The notes under the pieces are model-generated. The model was not told where the DNA came from, made no database searches, and worked only from the letters and a program-made list of their open reading frames with translations. From Chryseosolibacter sp049791675 (GTDB lineage: Bacteria; Bacteroidota; Bacteroidia; Cytophagales; Cyclobacteriaceae), in NCBI GenBank assembly GCA_049791675.1, contig JBARAD010000062.1, positions 30,665-94,664 on the forward strand: a DNA stretch of 64,000 nucleotides, read 5' to 3'. The first letter of the stretch is position 1; the number at the start of each line of letters is the position of its first letter. Both the position numbers and the translations under genes were made by a program. This document shows, in pieces, positions 52,130 through 60,230 of this stretch.

Positions 52130-52137
52130 TATTTTTG
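52130..52137 (+). promoter_or_regulatory. TAnnTTTG promoter box before the SRPBCC gene
   Basis: TATTTTTG matches the -7 consensus exactly, 30 bp before ATG 52167. The -33 region is weak (TGTCAAAG at about 52101-52108). Confidence 0.4.
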
Positions 52138-52166
52138 TCACACTACTCACCTTCTGTAATGCTCTG

Positions 52167-52571
52167 ATGACCTTCCTCGCAAAACATATCAGCGTTTCAA
52201 TTAATAAGCCGGTCAAGGATGTCTATGCCTTTGCTTCCGATCCCGTCAACCTGCCAAAGTGGGCTGCAGGCTTAAGTGGCTCCATCTCAAAAGAGGGCGA
52301 AGACTGGATAGCCGATTCCCCCATGGGAAAGGTCAGCGTTAAATTCGCCGACAAAAATAACCTCGGTGTATTGGATCACGTCGTAACCCTTCCCTCCGGT
52401 AAACAGGTCTATAATCCCCTGCGTGTTGTGGCAAATGACAACGGCAGTGAGGTGACCTTTACGCTATTTCGCCTTCCGGAAACGTCGGAACAAAACTTCA
52501 GGGAGGATGCCCAAATGGTGGATCGCGACCTGAAAAAGCTCAAAGAGCTTCTGGAACAAAAAGTCCACTAA
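52167..52571 (+). CDS. SRPBCC (START/polyketide-cyclase-like) family protein
   Basis: 134 aa, a single helix-grip domain. Opening is HISVSINKPVKDVYAFASDP, VNLPKWAAGLSG; then VKFADKNNLGVLDHVVTLPS and the long C-terminal helix VDRDLKKLKELLEQ. Proteins of this group bind hydrophobic ligands in a central cavity; no catalytic residues stand out. Cytoplasmic single gene; 52572-52718 after it holds nothing recognisable. Confidence 0.85.
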   Translation: MTFLAKHISVSINKPVKDVYAFASDPVNLPKWAAGLSGSISKEGEDWIADSPMGKVSVKFADKNNLGVLDHVVTLPSGKQVYNPLRVVANDNGSEVTFTLFRLPETSEQNFREDAQMVDRDLKKLKELLEQKVH

Positions 52572-52718
52572 CCCGTCTTCTCTAACAAAGTTTGAGGGCT
52601 GCTTAAAAGTCCCAACTTCCACTAACGCCGGCCCACCTTCTCAAATATGATTGGCTTGCGCATACTTTCTGACAGCAACTCAGCAGCAGTGCGGTAACGC
52701 GATCCAGCTGAAAAATTA

Positions 52719-52760
52719 TTTAGAAAATTTCTAAACAACCTATTTTAGAAACAGTCTAAA
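52719..52760. promoter_or_regulatory. Two tandem operators TTTAGA-N5-TCTAAA
   Basis: Two dyads of identical layout lie before the DUF4856 gene: TTTAGA-AAATT-TCTAAA at 52719-52735 and TTTAGA-AACAG-TCTAAA at 52744-52760, with centres 25 bp apart. The first is a perfect palindrome around one base. The second sits between the -33 and -7 boxes. A metal-dependent repressor of the Fur or DtxR type is the likely binder, given the imelysin/HTTM/TonB genes downstream; that is inference. Confidence 0.75.
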
Positions 52761-52772
52761 TAAATATCTTTG
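52743..52772 (+). promoter_or_regulatory. Promoter of the DUF4856-imelysin operon
   Basis: TATCTTTG (52765-52772) is an exact -7 match and TTTTAG (52743-52748) lies at the -33 position. The second operator overlaps this region, so repression by occlusion is expected. The start would be near 52779, giving a short leader before ATG 52795 and making ATG 52783 almost leaderless. Confidence 0.65.
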
Positions 52773-52794
52773 TCCGGAATTTATGCTTTCTAAC

Positions 52795-53955
52795 ATGAAA
52801 AACCTCAAAATAGCACTGCTTTTGCCTTTTTTAATTGTCCTCTCTTGTGACGAGGACAATGAAAAACCTGGCCTCCGTACAAAAATTAACTACGAAATTC
52901 TGGATTCTACCGCCCCATATGCAGACCAGTTCACCGACGCCAGTGGTGAAACTACCGTAGATCTTTCGGAAGGTCATGATTTCCTTCAGATGTTCCAGGC
53001 GCTCAATTACCATGCTACATCGAATGTTGCTGCCGGTACAGTGATCGAAGCTCAAACCCTTCGGAACATGTTTTCAAATACGGCAGACCCTTTCTATGAT
53101 ATATCCACCGCCACAATCGAAATCCGTGGTGCGGATCTAAACGCATCCGTGTTTGACTTGCGGAACGTTGTCGCTTCCAGCTTTCCGGCTGCTGAAGCAG
53201 ATACCGTGCGCCTGGCAATCGACAGCCTGTTCGAAAGTATGGCTGCCGCCAGCGAATATTTATCCAATACCGCAAGCGTTGGCGCAGCGGGCAAGCTCGG
53301 AAATTACCTCGTGGATGAGCGCGGAATTGAAGTGGCGCAGATCATTCAAAAATCCCTCATCGGCGCACTGCAGCTCGACTACATCGGAAACATATTGCTG
53401 GATGAAAGGCTTGATGCCGATAATCATCAAACGATCGGCGTGAAGAACTACACCCAGCTGGAGCACAACTGGGATGTCGCTTATGGCATGCTGACGTTGA
53501 ATCCCGTCTATCTCGAAGGCGCGACTGATGCGGCCCGCAATACAGCTGAATTCGGCGCGGGCTCCTATATCTGGGAATACAACAAGGCCAATTATGCGAA
53601 AATATATCCGGCATTCCTGAAGGGGCGCGCAGCCATCGTCAACAATGACCGGGACCAATATCAGGCCCTCGCCACTTTTATCCGAACCGAATTCGAAAAA
53701 GCAATTGCGAACGCCGCCCTCGGGTATCTCGATAAATGGAAAACGGGTACTACGGATGCCGCGCGAGCGCATGCCATTGCCGAAGGAATTGGATTTATTT
53801 ATTCATTGCGCTTTGCCGAGCTGCACGGCGGTAACAAAATGTTCTCGGATGAGATCATCGAAGGTCTGATCGGTTCTACCAACGGATTCTGGGATCTGGA
53901 TGCCGCTAAGATCAATGCCGCCGCCGACGCGATCAGAGGAAAGTTTAACCTTTAG
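52795..53955 (+). CDS. DUF4856 lipoprotein
   Basis: About 386 aa from ATG 52795 (ATG 52783 is the alternative). Lipoprotein signal LKIALLLPFLIVLSC. The DUF4856 body shows ATSNVAAGTVIEAQTLRNMF, KLGNYLVDERGIEVAQIIQK, LDERLDADNHQTIGVKNYTQ and LEHNWDVAYGML, then AFLKGRAAIVNND. These helical, aromatic-rich features are constant in the family. DUF4856 genes commonly precede imelysin genes, as here (71 bp gap). A role in metal acquisition at the surface is inferred from this context and the paired operators. Confidence 0.87.
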   Translation: MKNLKIALLLPFLIVLSCDEDNEKPGLRTKINYEILDSTAPYADQFTDASGETTVDLSEGHDFLQMFQALNYHATSNVAAGTVIEAQTLRNMFSNTADPFYDISTATIEIRGADLNASVFDLRNVVASSFPAAEADTVRLAIDSLFESMAAASEYLSNTASVGAAGKLGNYLVDERGIEVAQIIQKSLIGALQLDYIGNILLDERLDADNHQTIGVKNYTQLEHNWDVAYGMLTLNPVYLEGATDAARNTAEFGAGSYIWEYNKANYAKIYPAFLKGRAAIVNNDRDQYQALATFIRTEFEKAIANAALGYLDKWKTGTTDAARAHAIAEGIGFIYSLRFAELHGGNKMFSDEIIEGLIGSTNGFWDLDAAKINAAADAIRGKFNL

Positions 53956-54026
53956 GATCAAAGGATTTAACGCAAAGCATTCGAATGGGTTGATATACGT
54001 ATCAATCCTTTCATTATTTATCAGGT

Positions 54027-55163
54027 ATGAAACAACTGAAGAAAATTCCGCTACTCTTTGCACTGACGTTAATTTTTGCTGCCTGCGGTGGGAACGGAAG
54101 TGAACCCTCTCCGGCAGACAATACGAAAGACCGCCAACTCATTCTTACCCACTGGATGGATAATATCATCATTCCGTCGTACGGGAATTTCAGGGTAGTC
54201 TTTGATGTCATGCTGGAGAAAGCAGATGCTTTCACGAACGCACCCGACCAGACAACGCTGACGGCATTACGCCAGGCCTGGGTCAATGCGTATACTGAAT
54301 GGCAAAAGGTAGAGTTGTTTGAAGTTGGTCCGGCGGACAAATATACGCTACGGAATTTTTTCAACATCTATCCCACTGACGTCAATGGACTATTGAGCAA
54401 TATCAACAATCCCTCCGTGAATCTCGATCTTCCGGCGACCTATGCGCAACAGGGATTTCCGGCCCTTGATTATCTCATCAATGGTGTCGGCAGTGACGAT
54501 GCCTCGATCGTCGCCTATTATACCACCGATGCAGACGCATCGAAAAGAATCAATTATCTGAAGGGGATTACAACACGGATGAATACACTGCTGACAAATG
54601 TCATCTCAGAGTGGAATGGCGCATACCGCGATACATTCATTAACAAAACCGGCCTCGACATCGGTTCATCGACCGGACTGGTGGTCAATGCGTACGTGCT
54701 TTATTATGAGCGCCATATTCGTTCCGGAAAGATAGGCATCCCATCCGGCGCCGCCATCGGCTCCACCGGTACACCGTATCCGGAAAAAGTTGAAGCCTAT
54801 TATAAAAAAGATCTTTCGCTGACACTCGCTAAAACAGCGCACCAGGCGGCGATGGATTTTTTTAACGGAAAGCACGTCAACAGCGAAGAAGAAGGTCCTT
54901 CCTTCAAATCATACCTGGATGCGCTTGGCTCCAAGGATGCCGCAACGGGCACGATGCTATCGGAGATCATTAATAATCAGTTTAACACCATTACTGAAAA
55001 ATTAAACCAGTTGAGCCCCAGTCTGTATGATCAGATCCAGACGGATAATCAGCAGATGGTGGATACCTATTCCGCCATGCAGGCGCTGGTTCGTATGCTG
55101 AAGGTAGACATGACTTCCGCCATGAGCGTAACCATCACGTATACGGACAATGACGGGGATTGA
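54027..55163 (+). CDS. Imelysin family lipoprotein (iron-regulated IrpA/ICMP-like)
   Basis: 378 aa lipoprotein (LLFALTLIFAACGGN, lipobox Cys20). Imelysin domain of two helical bundles. The GxHxxE motif region reads QQGFPALDYLING at about residues 142-153: His is Pro and Glu is Asp, a variant also seen in non-peptidase imelysin-like proteins, so metal binding by that site is doubtful. Other marks: ALRQAWVNAYTEWQKVELFE and FKSYLDALGSKDAATG. It follows the DUF4856 gene by 71 bp and precedes the HTTM gene by 26 bp. Likely part of a surface iron or heme handling complex. Confidence 0.9.
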   Translation: MKQLKKIPLLFALTLIFAACGGNGSEPSPADNTKDRQLILTHWMDNIIIPSYGNFRVVFDVMLEKADAFTNAPDQTTLTALRQAWVNAYTEWQKVELFEVGPADKYTLRNFFNIYPTDVNGLLSNINNPSVNLDLPATYAQQGFPALDYLINGVGSDDASIVAYYTTDADASKRINYLKGITTRMNTLLTNVISEWNGAYRDTFINKTGLDIGSSTGLVVNAYVLYYERHIRSGKIGIPSGAAIGSTGTPYPEKVEAYYKKDLSLTLAKTAHQAAMDFFNGKHVNSEEEGPSFKSYLDALGSKDAATGTMLSEIINNQFNTITEKLNQLSPSLYDQIQTDNQQMVDTYSAMQALVRMLKVDMTSAMSVTITYTDNDGD

Positions 55164-55189
55164 GATGCAGGACTAGAAATGACAAAGCG

Positions 55190-56539
55190 ATGAAAGATTA
55201 CTTTCAAAGGACAACTTCGGCGGCACCCCTGGCTGTGTTCAGGATTGCGTTGGGCCTGTTGCTTTTCGGAAGTATCGTACGCTTCTGGGCAAAAGGATGG
55301 ATCCATGAACTCTACATTGAACCCAGACACTTCTTTCCCTTCTATGGTTTCGGATTTGTGAGACCCCTGGGTGAATATACCTATCTCCTCTTCGCGGTGT
55401 GCGCAATCTGTGCGCTCATGGTCGCGGCGGGATTTTTCTACCGTTATGCCAGCGCCGGATTATTCCTGATCTTTACTTACATCGAACTCATTGACAAAAG
55501 CACCTATCTGAATCACTATTACTTCATCAGCATGGTCAGCCTGATGATGGTATTTCTTCCGGCCCACGTCTATTTTTCAATCGATGCCTGGAGGAACAGG
55601 AAGATCCTCAGCAATCGCATTCCCCAATGGTCTCTCGATAGCCTGAAGCTATTTGTCTGCATGGTGTACTTCTTCGCTGGCCTTGCCAAAATCAACAGTG
55701 ACTGGCTGCTCCACGCGCAACCGTTGCGCATCTGGCTCCCGGCAAAGAACGACCTGCCTATCATCGGATCGCTGTTTAATCACGAGTGGGTTGCCTATGC
55801 TTTCAGCTGGGCAGGATGTCTGTATGATCTGAGCATTCCGTTTCTTTTGCTGAGCCCGCGCACGCGTCTGTTTGGTTATGCGGCAGTAGTCATCTTTCAT
55901 GTTCTCACCGCCATACTCTTCCCGATCGGGATGTTTCCGTACATCATGATGGCCACAGCCTTGATCTTCTTCTCCGCTGAATTTCACCAACGCATCCTGT
56001 CGCGGATCGGCCGATGGCTTAAAACAAACACTGCTTTCATCCATCCGGACAACGTTCGTTCGGCATCAATTTCTTCAGGTCAGATATTACCCATCGCCTT
56101 CGGAATTTTTTTACTGATCCAGGCAGCCATGCCCTTCCGGTACACGCTGTATCCGGATGAACTTTTCTGGGCAGAAGAAGGCTATCGATTTTCCTGGCGG
56201 GTCATGCTGATGGAGAAAGCCGGGTACGAACAGTTCACGGTGAAGGATGCTGAAGGCAAACATGCGATCGTGGACAACCGTGAATTCCTGACACCGCTTC
56301 AGGAAAAAATGATGTCTACACAACCCGATATGATCCTGCAGTATGCCCATATGCTTCGTGATCACTATGCAGCAGCAGGTTTCCGGTCACCGGAAGTATA
56401 TGTTGATTCCTATGTCGCGCTGAACGGCAGGCTGGGGAAACCAATGGTCCACGAGCGCACAGATCTTTCAAAAGAAAAAGAATCATTCAGTCACAAACCC
56501 TGGATATTACCCTTCGGAAATGAGATTAAAGGCATTTAG
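55190..56539 (+). CDS. HTTM-domain membrane protein (vitamin-K-dependent gamma-carboxylase-like)
   Basis: 449 aa from ATG 55190. About ten helices form the HTTM domain: FRIALGLLLFGSIVRFWAKG, YLLFAVCAICALMVAAGFFY, YISMVSLMMVFLPA-type segments, and YFFAGLAKINSDWLLHAQPL. The C-terminal 150 residues are soluble (LYPDELFWAEEGYRFSWRVM, then AHMLRDHYAAAGFRSPEVYV), a tail common to HTTM proteins in imelysin operons. Biochemical role is unknown; it may supply an inner-membrane step or protein modification for the uptake system. It overlaps the TonB receptor start by 20 bp. Confidence 0.9.
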   Translation: MKDYFQRTTSAAPLAVFRIALGLLLFGSIVRFWAKGWIHELYIEPRHFFPFYGFGFVRPLGEYTYLLFAVCAICALMVAAGFFYRYASAGLFLIFTYIELIDKSTYLNHYYFISMVSLMMVFLPAHVYFSIDAWRNRKILSNRIPQWSLDSLKLFVCMVYFFAGLAKINSDWLLHAQPLRIWLPAKNDLPIIGSLFNHEWVAYAFSWAGCLYDLSIPFLLLSPRTRLFGYAAVVIFHVLTAILFPIGMFPYIMMATALIFFSAEFHQRILSRIGRWLKTNTAFIHPDNVRSASISSGQILPIAFGIFLLIQAAMPFRYTLYPDELFWAEEGYRFSWRVMLMEKAGYEQFTVKDAEGKHAIVDNREFLTPLQEKMMSTQPDMILQYAHMLRDHYAAAGFRSPEVYVDSYVALNGRLGKPMVHERTDLSKEKESFSHKPWILPFGNEIKGI

Positions 56540-58940
56540 CATATTGTTGCTCTGTTTGATATCCCTGCAGGCTCTTCCGCAGTACCGGTTGACGGGAACC
56601 GTATCGTCTCAGGAGGACAGCACGTCTATTAAAGAATGCATTGTATATCTGAACGACGATACAAAGACAGCGGTTACCGATGGCCGCGGAAAGTTCTCGT
56701 TCGACGACGTTCCCAACGGAACGCATATGCTTCATTTTACGAGCCCGGAACACGAATACCTACCCATGCCTGTAGTCATTTCAAATAAAGACAACGCCAT
56801 CCGGGTTTACCTGGCATCCCGCACGAAAACACTTGCCGAGGTGATGATCACCGATGCGCAGTCAACATTCGGATTTACGCGCATGCGGGCGGTCGAGAGC
56901 ATGGGCATCTATGAAGGCAAGAAATCGGAGGTGATCATACCAGAGCAACTCGTTGCCAACCTGTCTACCAACAACGCACGGCAGGTCTACGCGCGGGTAG
57001 CGGGACTTAACATCTGGGAAAATGACGGCGCAGGTCTGCAACTCAGTATCGGTGGACGCGGACTCGACCCGAACCGGACATCAAACTTCAACGTTCGCCA
57101 ACAGGGGTACGACATCAGCGCCGACGCACTGGGGTATCCCGAAAGTTACTATACCCCTCCCGTGGAAGGAATCGGCAAGATACAGATTGTGAGAGGAGCC
57201 GCGTCCCTTCAGTACGGCACGCAGTTCGGGGGACTCATCAACTTCGTGATGAAGAAGCCGGTGGAAGACAAAAAACTGGAATTGTTATTCAGGCAGACGG
57301 CAGGTTCATACGGGTTCTATAACGCCTTCACCAGCGCGAGTGGTACCGTTAACAAATTAAGTTATTATACTTTCTTCCAGTATAAACGCGGCGACGGCTG
57401 GCGAGAGAACTCTCATTTCAACAACCATACATTTTATGGAAACGTCAACTATGCCGTGAATGAAAGAACCAGGATCGGATTGGACATTACACAAATGGGA
57501 TACCTGGCGCAGCAGCCCGGCGGACTTACTGATGGAATGTTTAAGGAAAATCCAAGGCAGACAAACCGCTCCCGGAACTGGTTCAAGGTCAACTGGAATC
57601 TTCTCGCCTTGCATATAGACCAAAAGATCAGCACGACAAGTGACTTTAATCTGCGGTTGTTCGGACTCTATGCCGACCGTTATTCGCTCGGCTTTCGACC
57701 AAACCGCGTGGCCACGATAGACGACAACAGTGAACGGGATCTCATCAAAGGCAAGTTCACGAACTGGGGAGCGGAAGCGCGCTACCTGAAGCGCTACTCA
57801 CTTCGTAATGTTACGTCCGTATTCCTGGCCGGCAGTCGTTTTTATCAAGGGAACAATCACAGCACACAAGGGCTGGGGAGCAACGGCACCGGACCAGATT
57901 TTCATTATGTCCATTCAGACGAATTGATCACCTATGATTACCGCTTTCCAAACAGGAACGCGTCGCTCTTCGTTGAGAACATCTTTTACCTGAATGACAA
58001 GTTTTCAGTCACACCCGGACTCCGGTATGAACGTATCTTTACCACCGCGAAAGGTTATTACGGAACAATCCACAAGGATCTTGCAGGCAACATCATCGAG
58101 GTTAAGAAAACCAATGAGGAAAGAGATAATGGAAGAAACTTCCTGCTTGCCGGCCTGGGTGTCAACTACAGACCTACCCCCTTTGTCGATATCTACTCAA
58201 ACATTTCGCAGAACTACCGATCCATCACCTTCAGTGACATGCGGATCTCGAATCCTTCTTCCGTGATCGATCCGGATCTTCAGGATGAAAAAGGTTATTC
58301 GATCGATCTGGGCGTTCGCAGTGAAGGAACAACGCTTTTTAATTACGACGTGAGTCTCTTCTATCTGAACTATAACAACCGCATTGGTGAGGATGATTTC
58401 TATGACGACCAGAACAGGATCATGAGAAATCGAACCAACATCGGTCAGGCAATCATCCGGGGACTTGAAGCGTATGGTGAGGCCGACCTTATTGGCCTTG
58501 CCTGGCCGCACCAGGAAACGTGGAGTGGCGTCTTGTTCAACAATATTGCCCTGATCCATTCGACCTATAAATTCAGTGAACTCACTGGTGTCACCGGCAA
58601 TGAAGTCGAGTTCGTGCCGAAAGTGAATCTAAAAAGCGGTGTACGGCTGGGCTATAAAAACGTGAAAGCCTCTTTTCAGTGCACACACCTCTCCAGTCAG
58701 TTTACGGATGCCTCGAATGCAAAGGGAGGAGATGTTTCAGCGGTGATCGGATCGATACCCGCCTATACCGTAATGGATCTCAGTTTCTCTTATCAGTATC
58801 AAAAATGGCGTTTGGAGGGAAGCGTCAACAACGTCGCTGACCAGATGTATTATACCCGGCGCGCAACCGGTTACCCGGGCCCCGGGATCTTGCCGTCAGA
58901 CGGACGCAGCTATTTTCTGACGCTTCAGTTTAAATTATAA
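56520..58940 (+). CDS. TonB-dependent receptor, FecA-like
   Basis: 806 aa. Signal AFSILLLCLISLQALPQ. A carboxypeptidase-regulatory-like domain (about 22-105, YRLTGTVSSQEDSTSIKECI) precedes the plug (about 115-240: NARQVYARVAGLNIWENDGA, GAASLQYGTQFGGLINFVMK). A 22-strand barrel follows and ends with the usual aromatic residue pattern SYFLTLQFKL. It is not SusC-like: no SusC TonB region and no SusD neighbour. The closest layout is FecA/siderophore receptors, which import ferric-citrate or similar chelates. It starts inside the HTTM gene, so translation is coupled. Ligand is inferred only from operon context. Confidence 0.92.
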   Translation: MRLKAFSILLLCLISLQALPQYRLTGTVSSQEDSTSIKECIVYLNDDTKTAVTDGRGKFSFDDVPNGTHMLHFTSPEHEYLPMPVVISNKDNAIRVYLASRTKTLAEVMITDAQSTFGFTRMRAVESMGIYEGKKSEVIIPEQLVANLSTNNARQVYARVAGLNIWENDGAGLQLSIGGRGLDPNRTSNFNVRQQGYDISADALGYPESYYTPPVEGIGKIQIVRGAASLQYGTQFGGLINFVMKKPVEDKKLELLFRQTAGSYGFYNAFTSASGTVNKLSYYTFFQYKRGDGWRENSHFNNHTFYGNVNYAVNERTRIGLDITQMGYLAQQPGGLTDGMFKENPRQTNRSRNWFKVNWNLLALHIDQKISTTSDFNLRLFGLYADRYSLGFRPNRVATIDDNSERDLIKGKFTNWGAEARYLKRYSLRNVTSVFLAGSRFYQGNNHSTQGLGSNGTGPDFHYVHSDELITYDYRFPNRNASLFVENIFYLNDKFSVTPGLRYERIFTTAKGYYGTIHKDLAGNIIEVKKTNEERDNGRNFLLAGLGVNYRPTPFVDIYSNISQNYRSITFSDMRISNPSSVIDPDLQDEKGYSIDLGVRSEGTTLFNYDVSLFYLNYNNRIGEDDFYDDQNRIMRNRTNIGQAIIRGLEAYGEADLIGLAWPHQETWSGVLFNNIALIHSTYKFSELTGVTGNEVEFVPKVNLKSGVRLGYKNVKASFQCTHLSSQFTDASNAKGGDVSAVIGSIPAYTVMDLSFSYQYQKWRLEGSVNNVADQMYYTRRATGYPGPGILPSDGRSYFLTLQFKL

Positions 58941-58994
58941 TGTCCTGAATCCATACCTTGTAATTCTTAAAGCAAACCAAAAAACAAAATGATT

Positions 58995-59306
58995 ATGAAG
59001 CACTTCAAACTACTTGCCGCTGCTATGCTGATCTCTTTCATGATCTCATGCGGTGAAAAAACTGACGTCGTAGATTCCGGCACGTACCAGGGAACGATCG
59101 AGGAAGTTGAAGCCGATAAAACAGAGATCTATGTAAAGACCGCCGATGACAAACTTCTGGAACTGTACTTCACAGAAGCAACCACGCTTACACGCAGCGG
59201 ACAGACTGTTGATTTCAGCGCGTTAAAAGAAGGTCAGAAAGTGGAAGTTGAAGTTAGAAAAGAAGGACAGCGACTGGATCCTGTATCCGTGAAAATCCTT
59301 GAATAA
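58995..59306 (+). CDS. Small OB-fold-like lipoprotein
   Basis: 103 aa from ATG 58995 (58989 is a possible start two codons earlier). Signal KLLAAAMLISFMISCG with lipobox Cys. The body has a small beta-barrel pattern: YQGTIEEVEADKTEIYVKTA, LLELYFTEATTLTRSGQTVD and LKEGQKVEVEVRKEGQRLDP. It resembles short DUF5666-type or S1-like periplasmic beta-barrels. It is 54 bp after the receptor gene and overlaps the following gene by one base (TAATG). It may be an accessory of the uptake complex; no enzyme motif is seen. Confidence 0.8.
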   Translation: MKHFKLLAAAMLISFMISCGEKTDVVDSGTYQGTIEEVEADKTEIYVKTADDKLLELYFTEATTLTRSGQTVDFSALKEGQKVEVEVRKEGQRLDPVSVKILE

Positions 59307-59803
59307 TGTTTTCAGAGAACTTTATGCGGCCGGAAGTATGGCATGCTTTATCGGTCCATTTTCCGATTGCATTGCTCCCGGTTGCAACGATCACAGTTCT
59401 CATTTCATTGTTTGTTCCGGATGTACATAAAAAACACTGGCGAATGGCAGGCACACTTCTGCTATTCGCCGGATGTCTTACTGCCTGGATCGCCATTTAC
59501 ACGGGGAATGTGGCTGATGGCGTTGTCGCCAGAAAATTATGCGACCCGACGGTGTTAAAGGATCATGAGATTGCGGGACAGACGATGACTTACCTATTTA
59601 CAGCAGCAGCTGTTACAGGTCTTCTGGGATTAACAAACATGATTTCAACCCGGCTCAAAGTGCTTGGCTTTTATTTGAGCTTGTTATTGATGTTAGCCGG
59701 TACCGGTTACATCGTTTACACCGGCCATATCGGCGCCACCCTTGTCTATGATCAGGGTGCAGGCGTGAGAAATCACACAGTTGATTGCAGTGAGTACGAG
59801 TGA
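59306..59803 (+). CDS. DUF2231 membrane protein
   Basis: 165 aa with four membrane helices: ALSVHFPIALLPVATITVLI, WRMAGTLLLFAGCLTAWIAI, MTYLFTAAAVTGLLGLTNMI and VLGFYLSLLLMLAGTGYIVY. The early HFPIAL and the GNVADG/AGQT regions mark DUF2231. His residues in helices 1 and 4 could bind heme, as in the cytochrome b561-like idea for this family. The start overlaps the small lipoprotein stop in a TAATG, so the two are coupled. It closes the operon that began at 52795. Confidence 0.87.
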   Translation: MFSENFMRPEVWHALSVHFPIALLPVATITVLISLFVPDVHKKHWRMAGTLLLFAGCLTAWIAIYTGNVADGVVARKLCDPTVLKDHEIAGQTMTYLFTAAAVTGLLGLTNMISTRLKVLGFYLSLLLMLAGTGYIVYTGHIGATLVYDQGAGVRNHTVDCSEYE

Positions 59804-60230
59804 TCCGACTTCCCTTCAGATCACGCTGTATGCAACACGTCGGGCGTATTCACCGCATTCTATTATTCCTTTAACAATAATCGAAGAAATTCTTCGTCAC
59901 GGGATCCTGACCGGAGACAAATAGTGCAGGCATGAGGTTTTTCGATTACTGGTTAAACCCAATAACCAGGAGCGAAAAGTAAAAATCAACATCTCTTTTA
60001 GCCTGCCTCGTCCTATCAACGTCTCAAACGAGACAAGCCGCTTAGCATTTTCCGTTCCGGACGAGGTGAGCCCACCACAACCGGATTTCCTTAAGCTAAC
60101 CTTGCGCCAATCCCGGCCGGCCATGTTCAAAAACAAAATTCAGCTGACCACAGGATTGCCGCAACTCTCACACAGTTGCCCTTCAATCGGAAGAAACGCT
60201 CTTCACTAACACTTCCCTAAACCCCACAGT
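59804..60230. other. Intergenic region with inverted repeats, no gene
   Basis: No open frame here is credible. Three stems are visible in 59950-60066: CTGGTTA-AACCCAA-TAACCAG at 59951-59971; an outer pair CCTCGTCC/GGACGAGG (60006-60013, 60059-60066); and an inner hairpin GTCTC-AAAC-GAGAC (60021-60034). No T-tract or promoter box follows. It may be a structured leader of the ELWxxDGT gene, the terminator zone of the operon before it, or both. Confidence 0.45.

Noticed and set aside
59897..60136. 79-codon minus-strand frame
   Set aside because: It crosses the nested inverted repeats and has no family resemblance, signal or neighbours on its strand.
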